Shown one piece after another: positions 43,078 through 52,497 of a DNA stretch of 64,000 bases; position 1 is the stretch's first letter; every line of letters begins with the position of its first letter. The translations under genes and the position numbers were made by a program. Below the pieces are notes generated by a model. That model ran no database searches. It worked only from the letters and a program-made list of their open reading frames with translations, and had not been told where the DNA came from. Source of the stretch: Candidatus Kuenenia stuttgartensis (lineage in GTDB: Bacteria; Pseudomonadota; Alphaproteobacteria; SMXS01); the NCBI GenBank assembly GCA_943329845.2, contig CALQFM020000006.1:25336-89335 (forward strand), written 5' to 3'.

Positions 43078-44454
43078 CTACCCGAAATGCCGGTGGAACG
43101 TCTCGGTCGTGAACCGGTTGGCCTTGAAGCTGTCCGACCAGTGGTCGTCGGCCATGCCGGCCTTGCGCTTCAGGTAAAGCAGGAACTGCTCCGGCCGGGG
43201 CAACTGTTCCCACACGGTCGGCAGGAATAGGGCGCGCTTGCCGTCGTCGGCGATGACCAGGCCATCGCGGTCGGGGCGGAGCGCCGCCAGCAGCGCCTTC
43301 TCGCTGTCGAACGAAATCGGGCGCTGATGGCTGAGGATGGAGATCTCCACGTCCAGCCGGTCCAGCTCGGCGGCGGTCAGCGGCGGGAAGCGGGGGTCGG
43401 CGAAGGCGGCCTTGAAGGCGTTCGACACGACATCGTTGACCAGCGGCCGGCCCGGCACGACCGTGCCGATGCAGCCGCGCAGTTTCCCGTCGAGGGTCAG
43501 CGTCACGAACGTGCCCCGCATGGCGAGCAGCGCCCGCGGCACGTTCTTCAGGGTTAAGTTGGGCTCCTTGCCGTGCTGGATGCCGTAGCGGATCGAGGCC
43601 ACCGCCGCGTCGAGCAGCGTGCGGCGGTCCTTGTCGGCAAGGCGCGCCGTTTCGGCATATTCGAGGGCGAAGCTGCCATAGCCGACGACGCGCTCCTTGT
43701 TGCCTTGCGTGTCGCCCGAGTTGCGCACGTCGAGCGCCGTCACCCGCAGGTCGCGGCGGCGGGCTTCCAGCATCAGGCCGCGCAGCGGACGATTGCCGCA
43801 GGCTTGCTGGTCGTTCAGGAGGTCGGGACGCAATAGCTCGATGGCCTGGGCTGCCTCGCCGTCCAAGCGGGTCGCGGTCTCGTGGTTGTGGAAGTGGCTG
43901 AGGTCCGAGGAGATCACGATCAGCGTCTCGGGGCCGCCCCAGCATTCGCGCAGCACGCGGGCGACCGATTCCGGGTCGGCATTGCCCACCAGCACCGGCA
44001 CCAGGGTGAACGCGCCCAGCACCGCCTGCAGGAACGGCAGATGCACTTCCAGGCTGTGCTCCTGGGCGAACGGCTCGTCGGCGACCATGACGTCGGGCAG
44101 GGCGCGAAGTCTCGCCATGGTTTCCATGTCGACCGGGATTTCGCCCAGCGGCGTCGCCCAGCGCTCGGCGGTCGACAGGGCAAGGCCGTTGAAGCCGACC
44201 CGGTGGTTCGGACCCAGCAGCACCACGCGCTTGATGATCCCGCGCCGGTTCCTCAGCGTCGCGTAGGCAGTGCCCGCGACCGCCCCGGAATAGATGTAGC
44301 CGGCGTGCGGCGCCACCAGGACCTTGGCGTCGACCGAAGCGGGCAGCGCGGCCTTCAGGCAGGCATCCACCTGGGCAGCACAGGTCTCCCTGTCGGCTGG
44401 GTAGAACAGGCCGGCCACCCCAGGCTGCTTCACGCGGTTGACGTCGACGCTCAT
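43078..44454 (-). CDS. amrBA: AmmeMemoRadiSam system protein B-A fusion (MEMO1 + AMMECR1)
   Basis: A 458-residue fusion. Residues 8-265 are the MEMO-like domain, with putative metal ligands H50 (APHAGYIYSG), H84 (GPNHRVG) and C219 (ACGNRP), a site related to class III extradiol dioxygenases. Residues 275-458 are AMMECR1-like with the invariant LRGCIG at 325-330. In most genomes A and B are separate or fused neighbours of a radical SAM enzyme, as here: amrS starts 42 bases away on the opposite strand. The system's biochemical role is unknown. GGGAAC precedes the ATG at 44454. Confidence 0.93.
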   Translation of the reverse strand: MSVDVNRVKQPGVAGLFYPADRETCAAQVDACLKAALPASVDAKVLVAPHAGYIYSGAVAGTAYATLRNRRGIIKRVVLLGPNHRVGFNGLALSTAERWATPLGEIPVDMETMARLRALPDVMVADEPFAQEHSLEVHLPFLQAVLGAFTLVPVLVGNADPESVARVLRECWGGPETLIVISSDLSHFHNHETATRLDGEAAQAIELLRPDLLNDQQACGNRPLRGLMLEARRRDLRVTALDVRNSGDTQGNKERVVGYGSFALEYAETARLADKDRRTLLDAAVASIRYGIQHGKEPNLTLKNVPRALLAMRGTFVTLTLDGKLRGCIGTVVPGRPLVNDVVSNAFKAAFADPRFPPLTAAELDRLDVEISILSHQRPISFDSEKALLAALRPDRDGLVIADDGKRALFLPTVWEQLPRPEQFLLYLKRKAGMADDHWSDSFKANRFTTETFHRHFG

Positions 44455-44495
44455 GTTCGGTTCCCAATGATGGCCTTCAACCCTAGAATAGCCAT

Positions 44496-45605
44496 ATGGC
44501 GAGTCCAGTCCAAACGGCAAACTCGGGCCATCCGACCCGCTACTGGCACGCGCTGGGCGACGGCCGGGTCCAGTGCGACGTGTGCCCGCGCGCCTGCAAG
44601 CTGGCCGACGGCCAGGCCGGGCTGTGCTTCGTCCGCTCGGCCCGTGACGGCAAGATCCAGCTCGACACCTATGGCCGCTCGTCGGGCTTCATCATCGACC
44701 CGATCGAGAAGAAGCCGCTCAACCATTTCCTGCCGGGAACGCCGGTCCTGTCATTCGGTACGGCGGGCTGCAACCTGGCCTGCACCTTCTGCCAGAACTG
44801 GGACATCTCGAAGTCACGCGAGGCGTCGAAGCTGGCGGCCGCCGCCTCGCCCGAAGCCATCGCGCGGGCGGCCGTCGCGACCGGCTGCCGGTCGGTGGCC
44901 TACACCTACAACGACCCGGTGATTTTCCACGAATACGCGATCGACATTGCGCAGGCCTGTCACGAAGTGGGGGTAAAATCGGTGGCGGTGACGGCCGGCT
45001 ACGTCAACGCCGAGCCGCGTGCCGAGTTCTACCGCCACATGGACGCCGCCAACGTGGACCTGAAAGCCTTCACCGAGGAATTCTACTGGAGGGTCACCAA
45101 GGGCCATCTCCAGCCGGTGCTCGAGACCCTGAAATATCTCAAGCACGAAACCAGCGTCTGGTTCGAGATCACCACCCTGCTAATCCCGGGCGAGAACGAC
45201 AGCGAGGCCGAGATTCAGGCCATGACCCAGTGGGTGATCGAGAACCTGGGGCCGGATGTACCGCTGCACTTCACCGCGTTTCATCCGGACTACCGGATGC
45301 TCGACAAGACGCGCACCCCGCACGAGACGCTGATCCGCGCCAACCGCATCGCCCGCGCCAACGGCGTCCGCTATGCCTATGTCGGCAACGTCCACGATGT
45401 GGGCCGCCAGAGCACCTACTGCCCGTGCTGCGGCGAGCGCCTGGTCGGCCGCGACTGGCACCTGCTGTCGGACTGGCATCTGGACGCCAACGGCCGCTGC
45501 GACAATTGCGGCACCGCCATTCCTGGCATGTTCGAGGCGCAGCCCGGCGATTGGGGCAGCAAGCGCCAGCAGCTCGACATGACGCGCTTCTCCAATGCAT
45601 ATTGA
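44496..45605 (+). CDS. amrS: AmmeMemoRadiSam system radical SAM enzyme
   Basis: A 369-residue radical SAM protein. The 4Fe-4S motif is C92-N-L-A-C96-T-F-C99. An N-terminal cysteine set (CDVCPRACKLADGQAGLC) is characteristic of the PflA-like AmrS family, and a C-terminal CPCCGERL...CDNCG looks like a metal-binding ribbon. Divergent from amrBA, sharing a 41-base promoter gap. Its 3' end overlaps the alpha-glucosidase gene by 11 bases. Confidence 0.93.
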   Translation: MASPVQTANSGHPTRYWHALGDGRVQCDVCPRACKLADGQAGLCFVRSARDGKIQLDTYGRSSGFIIDPIEKKPLNHFLPGTPVLSFGTAGCNLACTFCQNWDISKSREASKLAAAASPEAIARAAVATGCRSVAYTYNDPVIFHEYAIDIAQACHEVGVKSVAVTAGYVNAEPRAEFYRHMDAANVDLKAFTEEFYWRVTKGHLQPVLETLKYLKHETSVWFEITTLLIPGENDSEAEIQAMTQWVIENLGPDVPLHFTAFHPDYRMLDKTRTPHETLIRANRIARANGVRYAYVGNVHDVGRQSTYCPCCGERLVGRDWHLLSDWHLDANGRCDNCGTAIPGMFEAQPGDWGSKRQQLDMTRFSNAY

Positions 45606-47310
45606 GGACACCCAGGCGCGCGCTTGGTGGAAGCAAGCCGTCGTCTACCAGATCTATCCGCGCAGCTTCCGCGACGCCGACGGCGACGGCGTCGGCGATC
45701 TGCGGGGCATCGCCGAAAAGCTGGATTACCTGGTCGAGCTGGGCATCGACATCGTCTGGCTGTGCCCGGTCTATGCCTCGCCCAACGTGGACAACGGCTA
45801 TGACGTGGCCGACTACCGCGCCATCGCGCCCGAGTTCGGCACCATGGCGGATTTCGACCACCTGGCGCGCGAGATGGATGCGCGCGGACTCAAGCTGGTC
45901 ATGGACCTGGTGTTCAACCACAGCTCGGACCAGCATGAATGGTTCCGTTCGGCGCGGGCGTCGAAGGACAGCCCGTACCGCGACTACTACATCTGGCGGG
46001 ATGAGCCGAATGACTGGCGCGCGGTGTTCGGCGGCGGCGCGTGGACCCGGAACGAGCCGACCGGCGACTGGTACTTCCACATCTTCGCGCCCGAGCAGCC
46101 CGACCTGAACTGGGAAAACCCGGCGCTGCGCCGCGAGCTTTACGACATCATGCGGTTCTGGGCGGAAAAGGGCGTGGCCGGGTTCCGGCTCGACGTGATC
46201 TCGTTCATCTCGAAGCAGCCGTTCGACAGGCCGCAGACCGGCGGCATCTTCGATTTCTACGCCAACGGCCCCAAGGTGCATGACTATCTGCGGGAAATGC
46301 ACGCCGAGGTGCTGGAGCCGCTGGGCCTGATGACCGTCGGCGAGGCGCCGGGAGTCAGCGCCGCCGACGCGCCGCTCTACGTGGCCGAGGAGCGGGGCGA
46401 GCTCGACATGATCTTTCATTTCGACCATGCCGGCATCGACCGGACGCCGGAGGATTTCTGGCGGCCCGCGCCGTGGAAGCTGTCGGACCTGAAGGAGATC
46501 CTGACACGGTGGGACAGGGCGCTTGCCGGGCGCGGCTGGAACAGCCTCTATCTGGGCAACCACGACCTGCCACGCCTGCTGTCGCGATTCGGCGATACCG
46601 GCGCGCACCGCGAGGCGGCGGCCAAGCTGTTCGCCACGCTGCTGCTGACCCTGCGCGGCACGCCGTACATCTACCAGGGCGACGAGATCGGCATGATCAA
46701 CACGCCGTTCGAAAGCATCGCCGAATACCGCGACATCGTCGCCATGAACGGCTGGGCCGATGCGCGAGCTGGCGGCCGCGACGAAAACGAGTTCCTCGCC
46801 GACCACATCCTCGTCAGCCGCGACCACGCGCGCACGCCCATGCAATGGGACGCCTCATCCCATGGCGGCTTTACCTCCGGCGAGCCATGGATCAGGGCCA
46901 ATCCGGATTTTGTGTCGACCAACGTCGCCGCCGCGCTGGCCGACCCGGAGTCGGTGTTCCACTTCTACCGGCGCATGATCGCGCTTAGGAAGGCGACGCC
47001 CGCGCTGGTCCACGGCGACTATGTGCCGATCGACGCGGGAAATCCGGACGTCTTCGCCTATGTCCGCACGCTGGGAGACGTGCTGCTGCTCGTGGTGCTG
47101 AATGTTTCAGGCATGGCGGTCGACATCGGCGATCTGGGACGTGACGGCACAACGATGATCGGCAACTATGATGGCAGGGGAACACTGCGTCCGTTCGAGG
47201 CGCGGGTGTTGCGAATGGCCGGGGAGGCCGGCGAGTTCGCCTCGCCTGCCTGCTCCATGAACGAGGTCGACCCTGCCTATATGGGGCTCGACCGCCAGGG
47301 AGGGGCGTGA
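45595..47310 (+). CDS. GH13 alpha-glucosidase
   Basis: A 571-residue cytosolic glycoside hydrolase of family 13 (oligo-1,6-glucosidase/alpha-glucosidase type). Catalytic residues: nucleophile D200 (GFRLDVI), acid/base E250 (TVGEAPG), and D324 (LGNHDLPR). The N-terminal WWKQAVVYQIYPRSFRDADG motif and MDLVFNHSSDQHEWF are standard. It hydrolyses terminal alpha-glucosidic bonds, such as maltose, isomaltose or sucrose. The start overlaps amrS by 11 bases and the stop overlaps the SnoaL start region, so this is an operon of unrelated-looking functions. Confidence 0.93.
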   Translation: MHIEDTQARAWWKQAVVYQIYPRSFRDADGDGVGDLRGIAEKLDYLVELGIDIVWLCPVYASPNVDNGYDVADYRAIAPEFGTMADFDHLAREMDARGLKLVMDLVFNHSSDQHEWFRSARASKDSPYRDYYIWRDEPNDWRAVFGGGAWTRNEPTGDWYFHIFAPEQPDLNWENPALRRELYDIMRFWAEKGVAGFRLDVISFISKQPFDRPQTGGIFDFYANGPKVHDYLREMHAEVLEPLGLMTVGEAPGVSAADAPLYVAEERGELDMIFHFDHAGIDRTPEDFWRPAPWKLSDLKEILTRWDRALAGRGWNSLYLGNHDLPRLLSRFGDTGAHREAAAKLFATLLLTLRGTPYIYQGDEIGMINTPFESIAEYRDIVAMNGWADARAGGRDENEFLADHILVSRDHARTPMQWDASSHGGFTSGEPWIRANPDFVSTNVAAALADPESVFHFYRRMIALRKATPALVHGDYVPIDAGNPDVFAYVRTLGDVLLLVVLNVSGMAVDIGDLGRDGTTMIGNYDGRGTLRPFEARVLRMAGEAGEFASPACSMNEVDPAYMGLDRQGGA

Positions 47311-47774
47311 TGACCGTCGAAGAGCTGCTGGAGATCGAGGAGATCAAGAACCTCCGGATCATGTACGGCCACTATTTCGACATGGGTGACCTGGACAAGT
47401 TCATCACCCTGTTCACCGAGGATGCGGTCTGCGAGTTCTCGCTGGCCGAGTATGGCGGCGACTGGGTCGGCCACGACCAGATCCGGCGCGGCTATGCCCG
47501 GTATGCCACGCCAGACCGGCCGCCTTATGCGGCGATGCACGCCGTGACCAACCCGTGGATCAGGCTGCTCGGCCCGAACGACGCCAACGGACGCTGGTAC
47601 CTGCTCGACCTCAACGTGCGCGAAGGCCGCGAGAACCCTCTGACCCTGTTCGGCATCTATGACGACGTCTACCGCAAGGTGGACGGCAAGTGGCTGATCG
47701 CCCGGACCCGAATCGATTTCTTGTGGCCGACCCGCGATTTCGCGGGCTTTCGCACGCCGGGCGTCAACAGCTAG
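47310..47774 (+). CDS. SnoaL-like (NTF2-fold) protein
   Basis: A 154-residue SnoaL_4-type protein: LEIEEIKNLRIMYGHYFDMGD helix, T-E-D-A-V-C-E-F strand, G-H-D-Q-I-R-R-G, and W-L-I-A-R-T-R-I-D-F at the end. GGGAGGGG six bases upstream supports ATG 47310, which overlaps the glucosidase stop by one base; a GTG at 47307 is an alternative. Similar to the protein at 39513. Its stop overlaps that of the convergent MFS gene. Confidence 0.85.
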   Translation: MTVEELLEIEEIKNLRIMYGHYFDMGDLDKFITLFTEDAVCEFSLAEYGGDWVGHDQIRRGYARYATPDRPPYAAMHAVTNPWIRLLGPNDANGRWYLLDLNVREGRENPLTLFGIYDDVYRKVDGKWLIARTRIDFLWPTRDFAGFRTPGVNS

Positions 47775-49021
47775 CTTTCGTCGATATCGAAGCGGTCCGC
47801 GGACCTCAGGTCCGGGAACAGTTTCATCCACAGCAGGGTGACGAGCACGGTGAGCGTGCCTCCGACCGTACCGGCGACCACCACACCCATCAGGCCACCC
47901 ATCATGCCGGCCCAGAACTCGCCGAGCTGGTTCGAGGTGCCGATGGCAAGGAAGTTCACCGCGTTGACCCGGCCGCGCATCTCGTCGGGCGTCTGCAGCA
48001 ACACCAGCGAGGTGCGGATCACCACGCTGATGTTGTCGGCCGCGCCGAGCATGAACAGTGCGGCGAGGGAAAGCCAGAGATTGTACGACAGCGAGAAGAT
48101 GACGGTGGCGACGCCGAAGACGATCACCGACCAGAACATCTTCATGCCGATGCCCCGCTCGATGTTGTACCTGGACAGTACCGCGGCCATGGCGAGCGCG
48201 CCCACGGCGGGCATGGCGCGCAGCAGGCCCAGGCCCCACGGTCCGGTGTGTAGGACGTCCTTGGCGAAGATCGGCAGCAGCGAGACGACTCCGCCTAGCA
48301 GCACCGCGAACAGGTCGAGCGAGATGGTGCCCAGCACCACCGGCCTGCTCCATACGAAGGTCAGCCCGCCGAATACCGATTTCAGCGTCACCGGTTCGCG
48401 TGACGGCGCGCGCCGCTCCACGCGGATCATGACTGTGGCGAAGCACGCGACCAGGAAGCATGCGCCCGCCACGATGAACGGCACGGTCGCGCCGAAGGCA
48501 TAGAGTATGCCGCCCGCCGACGGACCGACGATCATCGCTGTCTGGAACGCCGAGGACGACATCGCCATCGCCCGCGGCAGCAGCACGTTCGGCACCACGG
48601 CCGGCAGCATTGCCCCCAGCGTGGGCGCCACGAAAGCCTGCGCCGCGCCCAGCATGGCGACGGCCGTGTAGATTCCCACGACGCCCTTGGAGCCGGCGAA
48701 GATGGTGGCGGTCAGGAAGACCAGCGCGGCCGTCTCGACGATCTGGCAGACGATCACGATCATCCGCCGGTCGTATCGGTCGGCGACCTGCCCGCTGACC
48801 AACGTCAGCGCCAGCATGGGCAGGAACTGCACCAGGCCGACGAAGCCCAGCGCGTAGGCGCTGCCGGTCACCTCGTAGATTCGCCAGCCGATGGCGACCG
48901 ACGTGATCTGGAAGCCCATGGCCATCAGCACCCGCGACGTCCAGAACCACAGGAACGCCGGATGCTTCAGCAGCCTGTCGGGCGCGGCGGCAGATGCCGC
49001 GTCCTGAACGGTGTCAGACAT
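47771..49021 (-). CDS. MFS transporter (MFS_3/EntS-like)
   Basis: A 416-residue major facilitator with 12 hydrophobic segments in two halves. The first loop GQVADRYDRRMIV matches the MFS G-x-x-x-D-R-x-x-R-R motif. Similarity is to the MFS_3 (enterobactin exporter/macrolide efflux) branch, suggesting drug or siderophore export. It is followed by the DUF1223 gene on the same strand upstream (36 bases apart), which ends before this gene begins. Confidence 0.9.
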   Translation of the reverse strand: MSDTVQDAASAAAPDRLLKHPAFLWFWTSRVLMAMGFQITSVAIGWRIYEVTGSAYALGFVGLVQFLPMLALTLVSGQVADRYDRRMIVIVCQIVETAALVFLTATIFAGSKGVVGIYTAVAMLGAAQAFVAPTLGAMLPAVVPNVLLPRAMAMSSSAFQTAMIVGPSAGGILYAFGATVPFIVAGACFLVACFATVMIRVERRAPSREPVTLKSVFGGLTFVWSRPVVLGTISLDLFAVLLGGVVSLLPIFAKDVLHTGPWGLGLLRAMPAVGALAMAAVLSRYNIERGIGMKMFWSVIVFGVATVIFSLSYNLWLSLAALFMLGAADNISVVIRTSLVLLQTPDEMRGRVNAVNFLAIGTSNQLGEFWAGMMGGLMGVVVAGTVGGTLTVLVTLLWMKLFPDLRSADRFDIDES

Positions 49022-49057
49022 GCCGCGCTCCCGGACGGAATGCGGCGGCGGTATGGT

Positions 49058-49744
49058 TTAGGGCGTCGTCGCGGACAGGATCGGGCCGCCGTCCGGCGCC
49101 TGCACCAGCACGGCGGTCTCGAGCCCCGGCTGCGCGGGCGGCAACGGGATCATGGTCGGCGCGCCGTTCCAGCCGCCAAGACGCACGAGCGAGCGCACCA
49201 CATTCTTGTGGGGCAGGGTCCGCCCGCCATTCTCGCCGCGCTTGATCGGCACCTGCACGGTGCGCGGGTCGTAGCGCACCAGCCAGACATCGGCCGGATG
49301 CGCCGGCTTGCCCGGGCCGATGGTGATCCGGTCCGCCGTCACGGTGACCGGCGGGCCGGCCGGCTGCGACCGCGCGGTGTCGATCAACGCCTCCACATCC
49401 GACCGGCGGCTGCCGATTGCGTCGGCCCGTCCATTCACCACGACCTGCGGCGTGAAGACGCCGCGCTTGCCCAGCGCCGTGGCATAGTCGTGCTGTCGGC
49501 GGGTGTATGCCGGGCTGGCGAAGGTGTCCTTCCAGCCGAGCTGGTCCCAGTAGGTGACGCCGAAGCTCAGCGCCACGATCCCCTTCCCCCGGCTCAGCTC
49601 GGCCAGCAGATCGTTGGCGGGTGGGCACGACGAACAGCCCTGGCTGGTGAACAGCTCGACCACGACGGGCGTCGCGGCGGTCGCGGGACCCGCGATCAGC
49701 CCGACGAGCAGAGCCAGCGCCGCCACGCGGACGGGTTGGGCCAT
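49058..49744 (-). CDS. DUF1223 secreted thioredoxin-like protein
   Basis: A 228-residue exported protein. The signal peptide (VAALALLVGLIAGPATAA) is followed directly by VVVELFTSQGCSSCPPAN, the CxxC-containing DUF1223 signature, and by TYWDQLGWKDTFASPAYT. The family has a thioredoxin-like fold and unknown function, common in alphaproteobacteria. GGAGAG lies upstream of the ATG at 49744. It may be co-transcribed with the MFS gene. Confidence 0.9.
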   Translation of the reverse strand: MAQPVRVAALALLVGLIAGPATAATPVVVELFTSQGCSSCPPANDLLAELSRGKGIVALSFGVTYWDQLGWKDTFASPAYTRRQHDYATALGKRGVFTPQVVVNGRADAIGSRRSDVEALIDTARSQPAGPPVTVTADRITIGPGKPAHPADVWLVRYDPRTVQVPIKRGENGGRTLPHKNVVRSLVRLGGWNGAPTMIPLPPAQPGLETAVLVQAPDGGPILSATTP

Positions 49745-49796
49745 GTGGCACTCTCCATGATGGTTCATGGAACATTCGCTGGCATCCGTTCCGAAG

Positions 49797-50846
49797 TTAC
49801 ACGTCTAGCCGGTAGACGCGCTTGGCGGTCCCCGAGAACAGGGCGGTCTTGTCGGCCTCGCTGAAGTCGGCGGTCATGCGCTTGAACGAGTTCCACAGCA
49901 CCATGTACGAGCAGCACGACTTGTCGACCGGGAAATTGCTCTCGAACATGCAGCGCTCCGGGCCGAAGGTGTCGATGACGTAGAGGTACCAGTCGCGGGT
50001 CTGGGCGGCGAGTTGCTCGGACGTGGGCGGCTTCGGGTCGGTCTCCCAGCCGAAGCCGCAGATCGGCATGGTCAGGCCGCCGACCTTCACGTTGACGTTG
50101 GGGCAGGTGGCCAGCTCGGCCATGTCGGCCTTCCATTTGGCCATCACTTCCGTGTGCTTGCCGGCATAGGGGCCGATGCCGAGCACGCCGCCCACATGGT
50201 CGAGGATGATGGTGACCTCCGGCCGCGCGCGGGCCAGCGCCGTCAGCTCGGAGATCTGCGGGTGGTAGAGCCAGGCGTCGAAGCTCATGCCGTATCTGCC
50301 CAGCGTGGCGACACCCTCGCGGAACGCCGCGTCGGCGAGCAGGCCGGGTGGCGGCACCGGGCGCGCCGGCGGCGGCTTGTTGGGATCCCAGCCGGCGGCG
50401 ATCATGATCGCCCGGTCGACGGCCGGGTCGGTGTCCGAGGCGACGGCGTGGCGGATGCCGCGGAAGCGGCCGCGCGCCACCGCCAGGTGGGCGTCCAGAA
50501 CTTCGGCGACCGCGCCGCCCAGGCGGAGATTGGCGTGTCCGACGATACCGGCGTTCATCCTCGATGGGCCATAGATGCCGCTGGCGCTCATCGCCGCCAC
50601 GCCGTTGACGAACTCGGTCTCGCCCACCGGCCGCAACTGCTCGGGGCCGTCGGCGCGGTGGAACGAAGTGGCCTGCACATAGACGGTGGCGATGATGTTG
50701 TGGCCCTGCTGGTCGGCCAGGAACTCGTCGAGCAGGTAGCGGAAGTGGGGCCGGTTCCACAGATGATGGTGCGGGTCGACAATGGGGCGGTCCGGTTCGA
50801 GCGCCGTCTCCTTCACCTGATCCAGCCATTCAGCGCGCGGCGCCAT
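49797..50846 (-). CDS. Amidohydrolase-2 family hydrolase
   Basis: A 349-residue TIM-barrel hydrolase. The first metal motif is VDPHHHLWN (residues 23-31), followed by IILDHVGG, and MFESNFPVD near the C-terminus in place of SDYPH/D. It belongs to the COG3618-like lactonase group (L-fuconolactonase, 4-sulfomuconolactonase). It is upstream of the DUF1223 gene on the same strand and divergent from the solute-binding protein gene. Confidence 0.9.
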   Translation of the reverse strand: MAPRAEWLDQVKETALEPDRPIVDPHHHLWNRPHFRYLLDEFLADQQGHNIIATVYVQATSFHRADGPEQLRPVGETEFVNGVAAMSASGIYGPSRMNAGIVGHANLRLGGAVAEVLDAHLAVARGRFRGIRHAVASDTDPAVDRAIMIAAGWDPNKPPPARPVPPPGLLADAAFREGVATLGRYGMSFDAWLYHPQISELTALARARPEVTIILDHVGGVLGIGPYAGKHTEVMAKWKADMAELATCPNVNVKVGGLTMPICGFGWETDPKPPTSEQLAAQTRDWYLYVIDTFGPERCMFESNFPVDKSCCSYMVLWNSFKRMTADFSEADKTALFSGTAKRVYRLDV

Positions 50847-51025
50847 CGCGTGTCTCCCCAGTCACGTGTTGCGCGGGGCAGGATAGGCGGCATCGCCGCG
50901 CCACCCAAAGCAATTCCGCCGCGCCGTCACAACGAAAGCGAGGGCGCGATAATCTCCGATTGATCTTCATCGCCGGATTCCCGACTCTTGTGGCAGCATC
51001 TTCCGCTTTCCCGATAGGCAGGCCG

Positions 51026-52240
51026 ATGGCCGACGAGCACACGCGCGCACCCGTGTTCTGGGACCAGAAATTCCGCGAGGTGGTATTGCGCCACCATGGC
51101 CCCAGCTATTCCGCCATCGGCCAGATCGCCCTGCAGGCCGAGAAAGACCTCGGCTTCCGGATCGAGATGACGGTCGATGACGAGGACACCCTGATCCACC
51201 GGGCGATCACCGAGCCCCAGTTCACCGACATCCTCGACATGGATCACTGGGCCTACGAGCTGGTGCTGCCGAAGGGCGTGCTGCAGGGCATTCCGCTCGC
51301 CCGGTACGACTGGTGGGACCAGACGCTGCCGATCTTCACCAGGGGTACGTTCCCCGACGGGACGGCCACGCCGCGCTACGGCAGCAACCCGTTCAGCATC
51401 CAGTACCTCGAGACGCCGTTCAGCGACGTTTTCGCGCCGGGGCCAACAGGCATTCTCGCCATGGTGCCGCATATCATGAACGCCGACACGCTGGGCGTGC
51501 GCACCGACCTGGTCGGCCGGCCCGTCACCAGCTGGGCCGACCTGGTCAACCCGGCGTTCAAGGGCAAGGCGGCGCTGGTCGACATCCCGGCCATCGGCAT
51601 CCTGGACGCGGCCATGGCGTTCGAGGCCGCGGGCCTGATGCGCTACGCCGACATGGGCAACATGACCCGCGCCGAGATCGATGGCACCATCGACCGGCTG
51701 ATCGAGCTGAAGAAGGCCGGCCACTTCGCCATCCTGTGGCAGCGCTTCGAGGAATCGATCGAGCTGCTCGCCTCGGGCGATGTGGTGATTCAGTCGATGT
51801 GGTCGCCCGCCGTGTCCGAGGTGCGGGCGCGCGGCATCCAGTGCGACTATCCGTCGCTGAAGGAAGGCTATCGCGGCTGGGCGGCGGGCCTCGGTATCAT
51901 GCGGCATGTTGATGGACTGAAGCTTGAAGCCGCCTACCAATACCTCAACTGGTACAATTCGGGCTGGGCCGGCGCCTTCGTGGCGCGCGCCGGCTACTAC
52001 AGCGCGGTGCCCGAGACGGCGCGAGAGTTCCTCAGCCGCAACGAATGGGATTTCTGGTACGAGGGCCGTCCGTCCGTCGAACCGATCATCGACACGCGCG
52101 GCGACGTCGCGAGCCCTGCGCGCTTCCTGCGCTTCGGCGGCGCCATGTGGGACCGGCTGGGTCGCATCGCCTGCTGGAACACGGTGATGGACGAGCACGA
52201 GCATCTTGACAGGCGGTGGGAAGATTTGAGGGACGCTTGA
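51026..52240 (+). CDS. Extracellular solute-binding family protein, no clear signal peptide
   Basis: A 404-residue protein resembling family-1-type solute-binding proteins of ABC importers: TSWADLVNPAFKGKAALVDIPA, DVVIQSMWSPAVSEVRARG and YQYLNWYNSGWAGAFVARAG are typical polyamine/sugar-type SBP motifs. From the ATG at 51026 there is no export signal; a TTG at 50960 would add a weakly hydrophobic leader (IFIAGFPTLVAASSAFP). No permease or ATPase gene is adjacent. It could be an orphan binding protein or a cytoplasmic relative. Confidence 0.8.
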   Translation: MADEHTRAPVFWDQKFREVVLRHHGPSYSAIGQIALQAEKDLGFRIEMTVDDEDTLIHRAITEPQFTDILDMDHWAYELVLPKGVLQGIPLARYDWWDQTLPIFTRGTFPDGTATPRYGSNPFSIQYLETPFSDVFAPGPTGILAMVPHIMNADTLGVRTDLVGRPVTSWADLVNPAFKGKAALVDIPAIGILDAAMAFEAAGLMRYADMGNMTRAEIDGTIDRLIELKKAGHFAILWQRFEESIELLASGDVVIQSMWSPAVSEVRARGIQCDYPSLKEGYRGWAAGLGIMRHVDGLKLEAAYQYLNWYNSGWAGAFVARAGYYSAVPETAREFLSRNEWDFWYEGRPSVEPIIDTRGDVASPARFLRFGGAMWDRLGRIACWNTVMDEHEHLDRRWEDLRDA

Positions 52241-52365
52241 AGCCCGCGACGCGTTGGCTGAAGCGGCTCAATATCTGGCGTCAACAATCCGTCCCGATCG
52301 TCGTCGTTGCCTGACCGGAACCATATTCCCCATGGAGATGTTCATCCCTTTGGGAGGAACCGGAC

Positions 52366-52497
52366 TTGATCGAAATGCAAAGACGCCCACGACACAGGAT
52401 TCGCCGGAAGGCAGCCCGTTTCGGCCTGCCGCTTGTCGGCGTCGTCGGTGTGGGCCTGGTATGGTTCACCGCCGTGGTTGCCGGCTGGCTGAGCTGA
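52366..52497 (+). CDS. Small single-pass membrane protein (TTG start)
   Basis: A 43-codon gene. GGGAGGA at 52352-52358 is seven bases before the TTG. The product has a very basic N-terminus (QRRPRHRIRRKAAR) then one hydrophobic helix (FGLPLVGVVGVGLVWFTAVV) and a short tail. This positive-inside layout fits a small inner-membrane protein. No family recognised. An ATG three codons on is an alternative start. Confidence 0.45.
   Translation: MIEMQRRPRHRIRRKAARFGLPLVGVVGVGLVWFTAVVAGWLS

Noticed and set aside
43007..44467. Alternative frame over amrBA ending in a PHPNPLPQGERG-like tail
   Set aside because: The tail is the translation of a dispersed intergenic repeat, not a protein.
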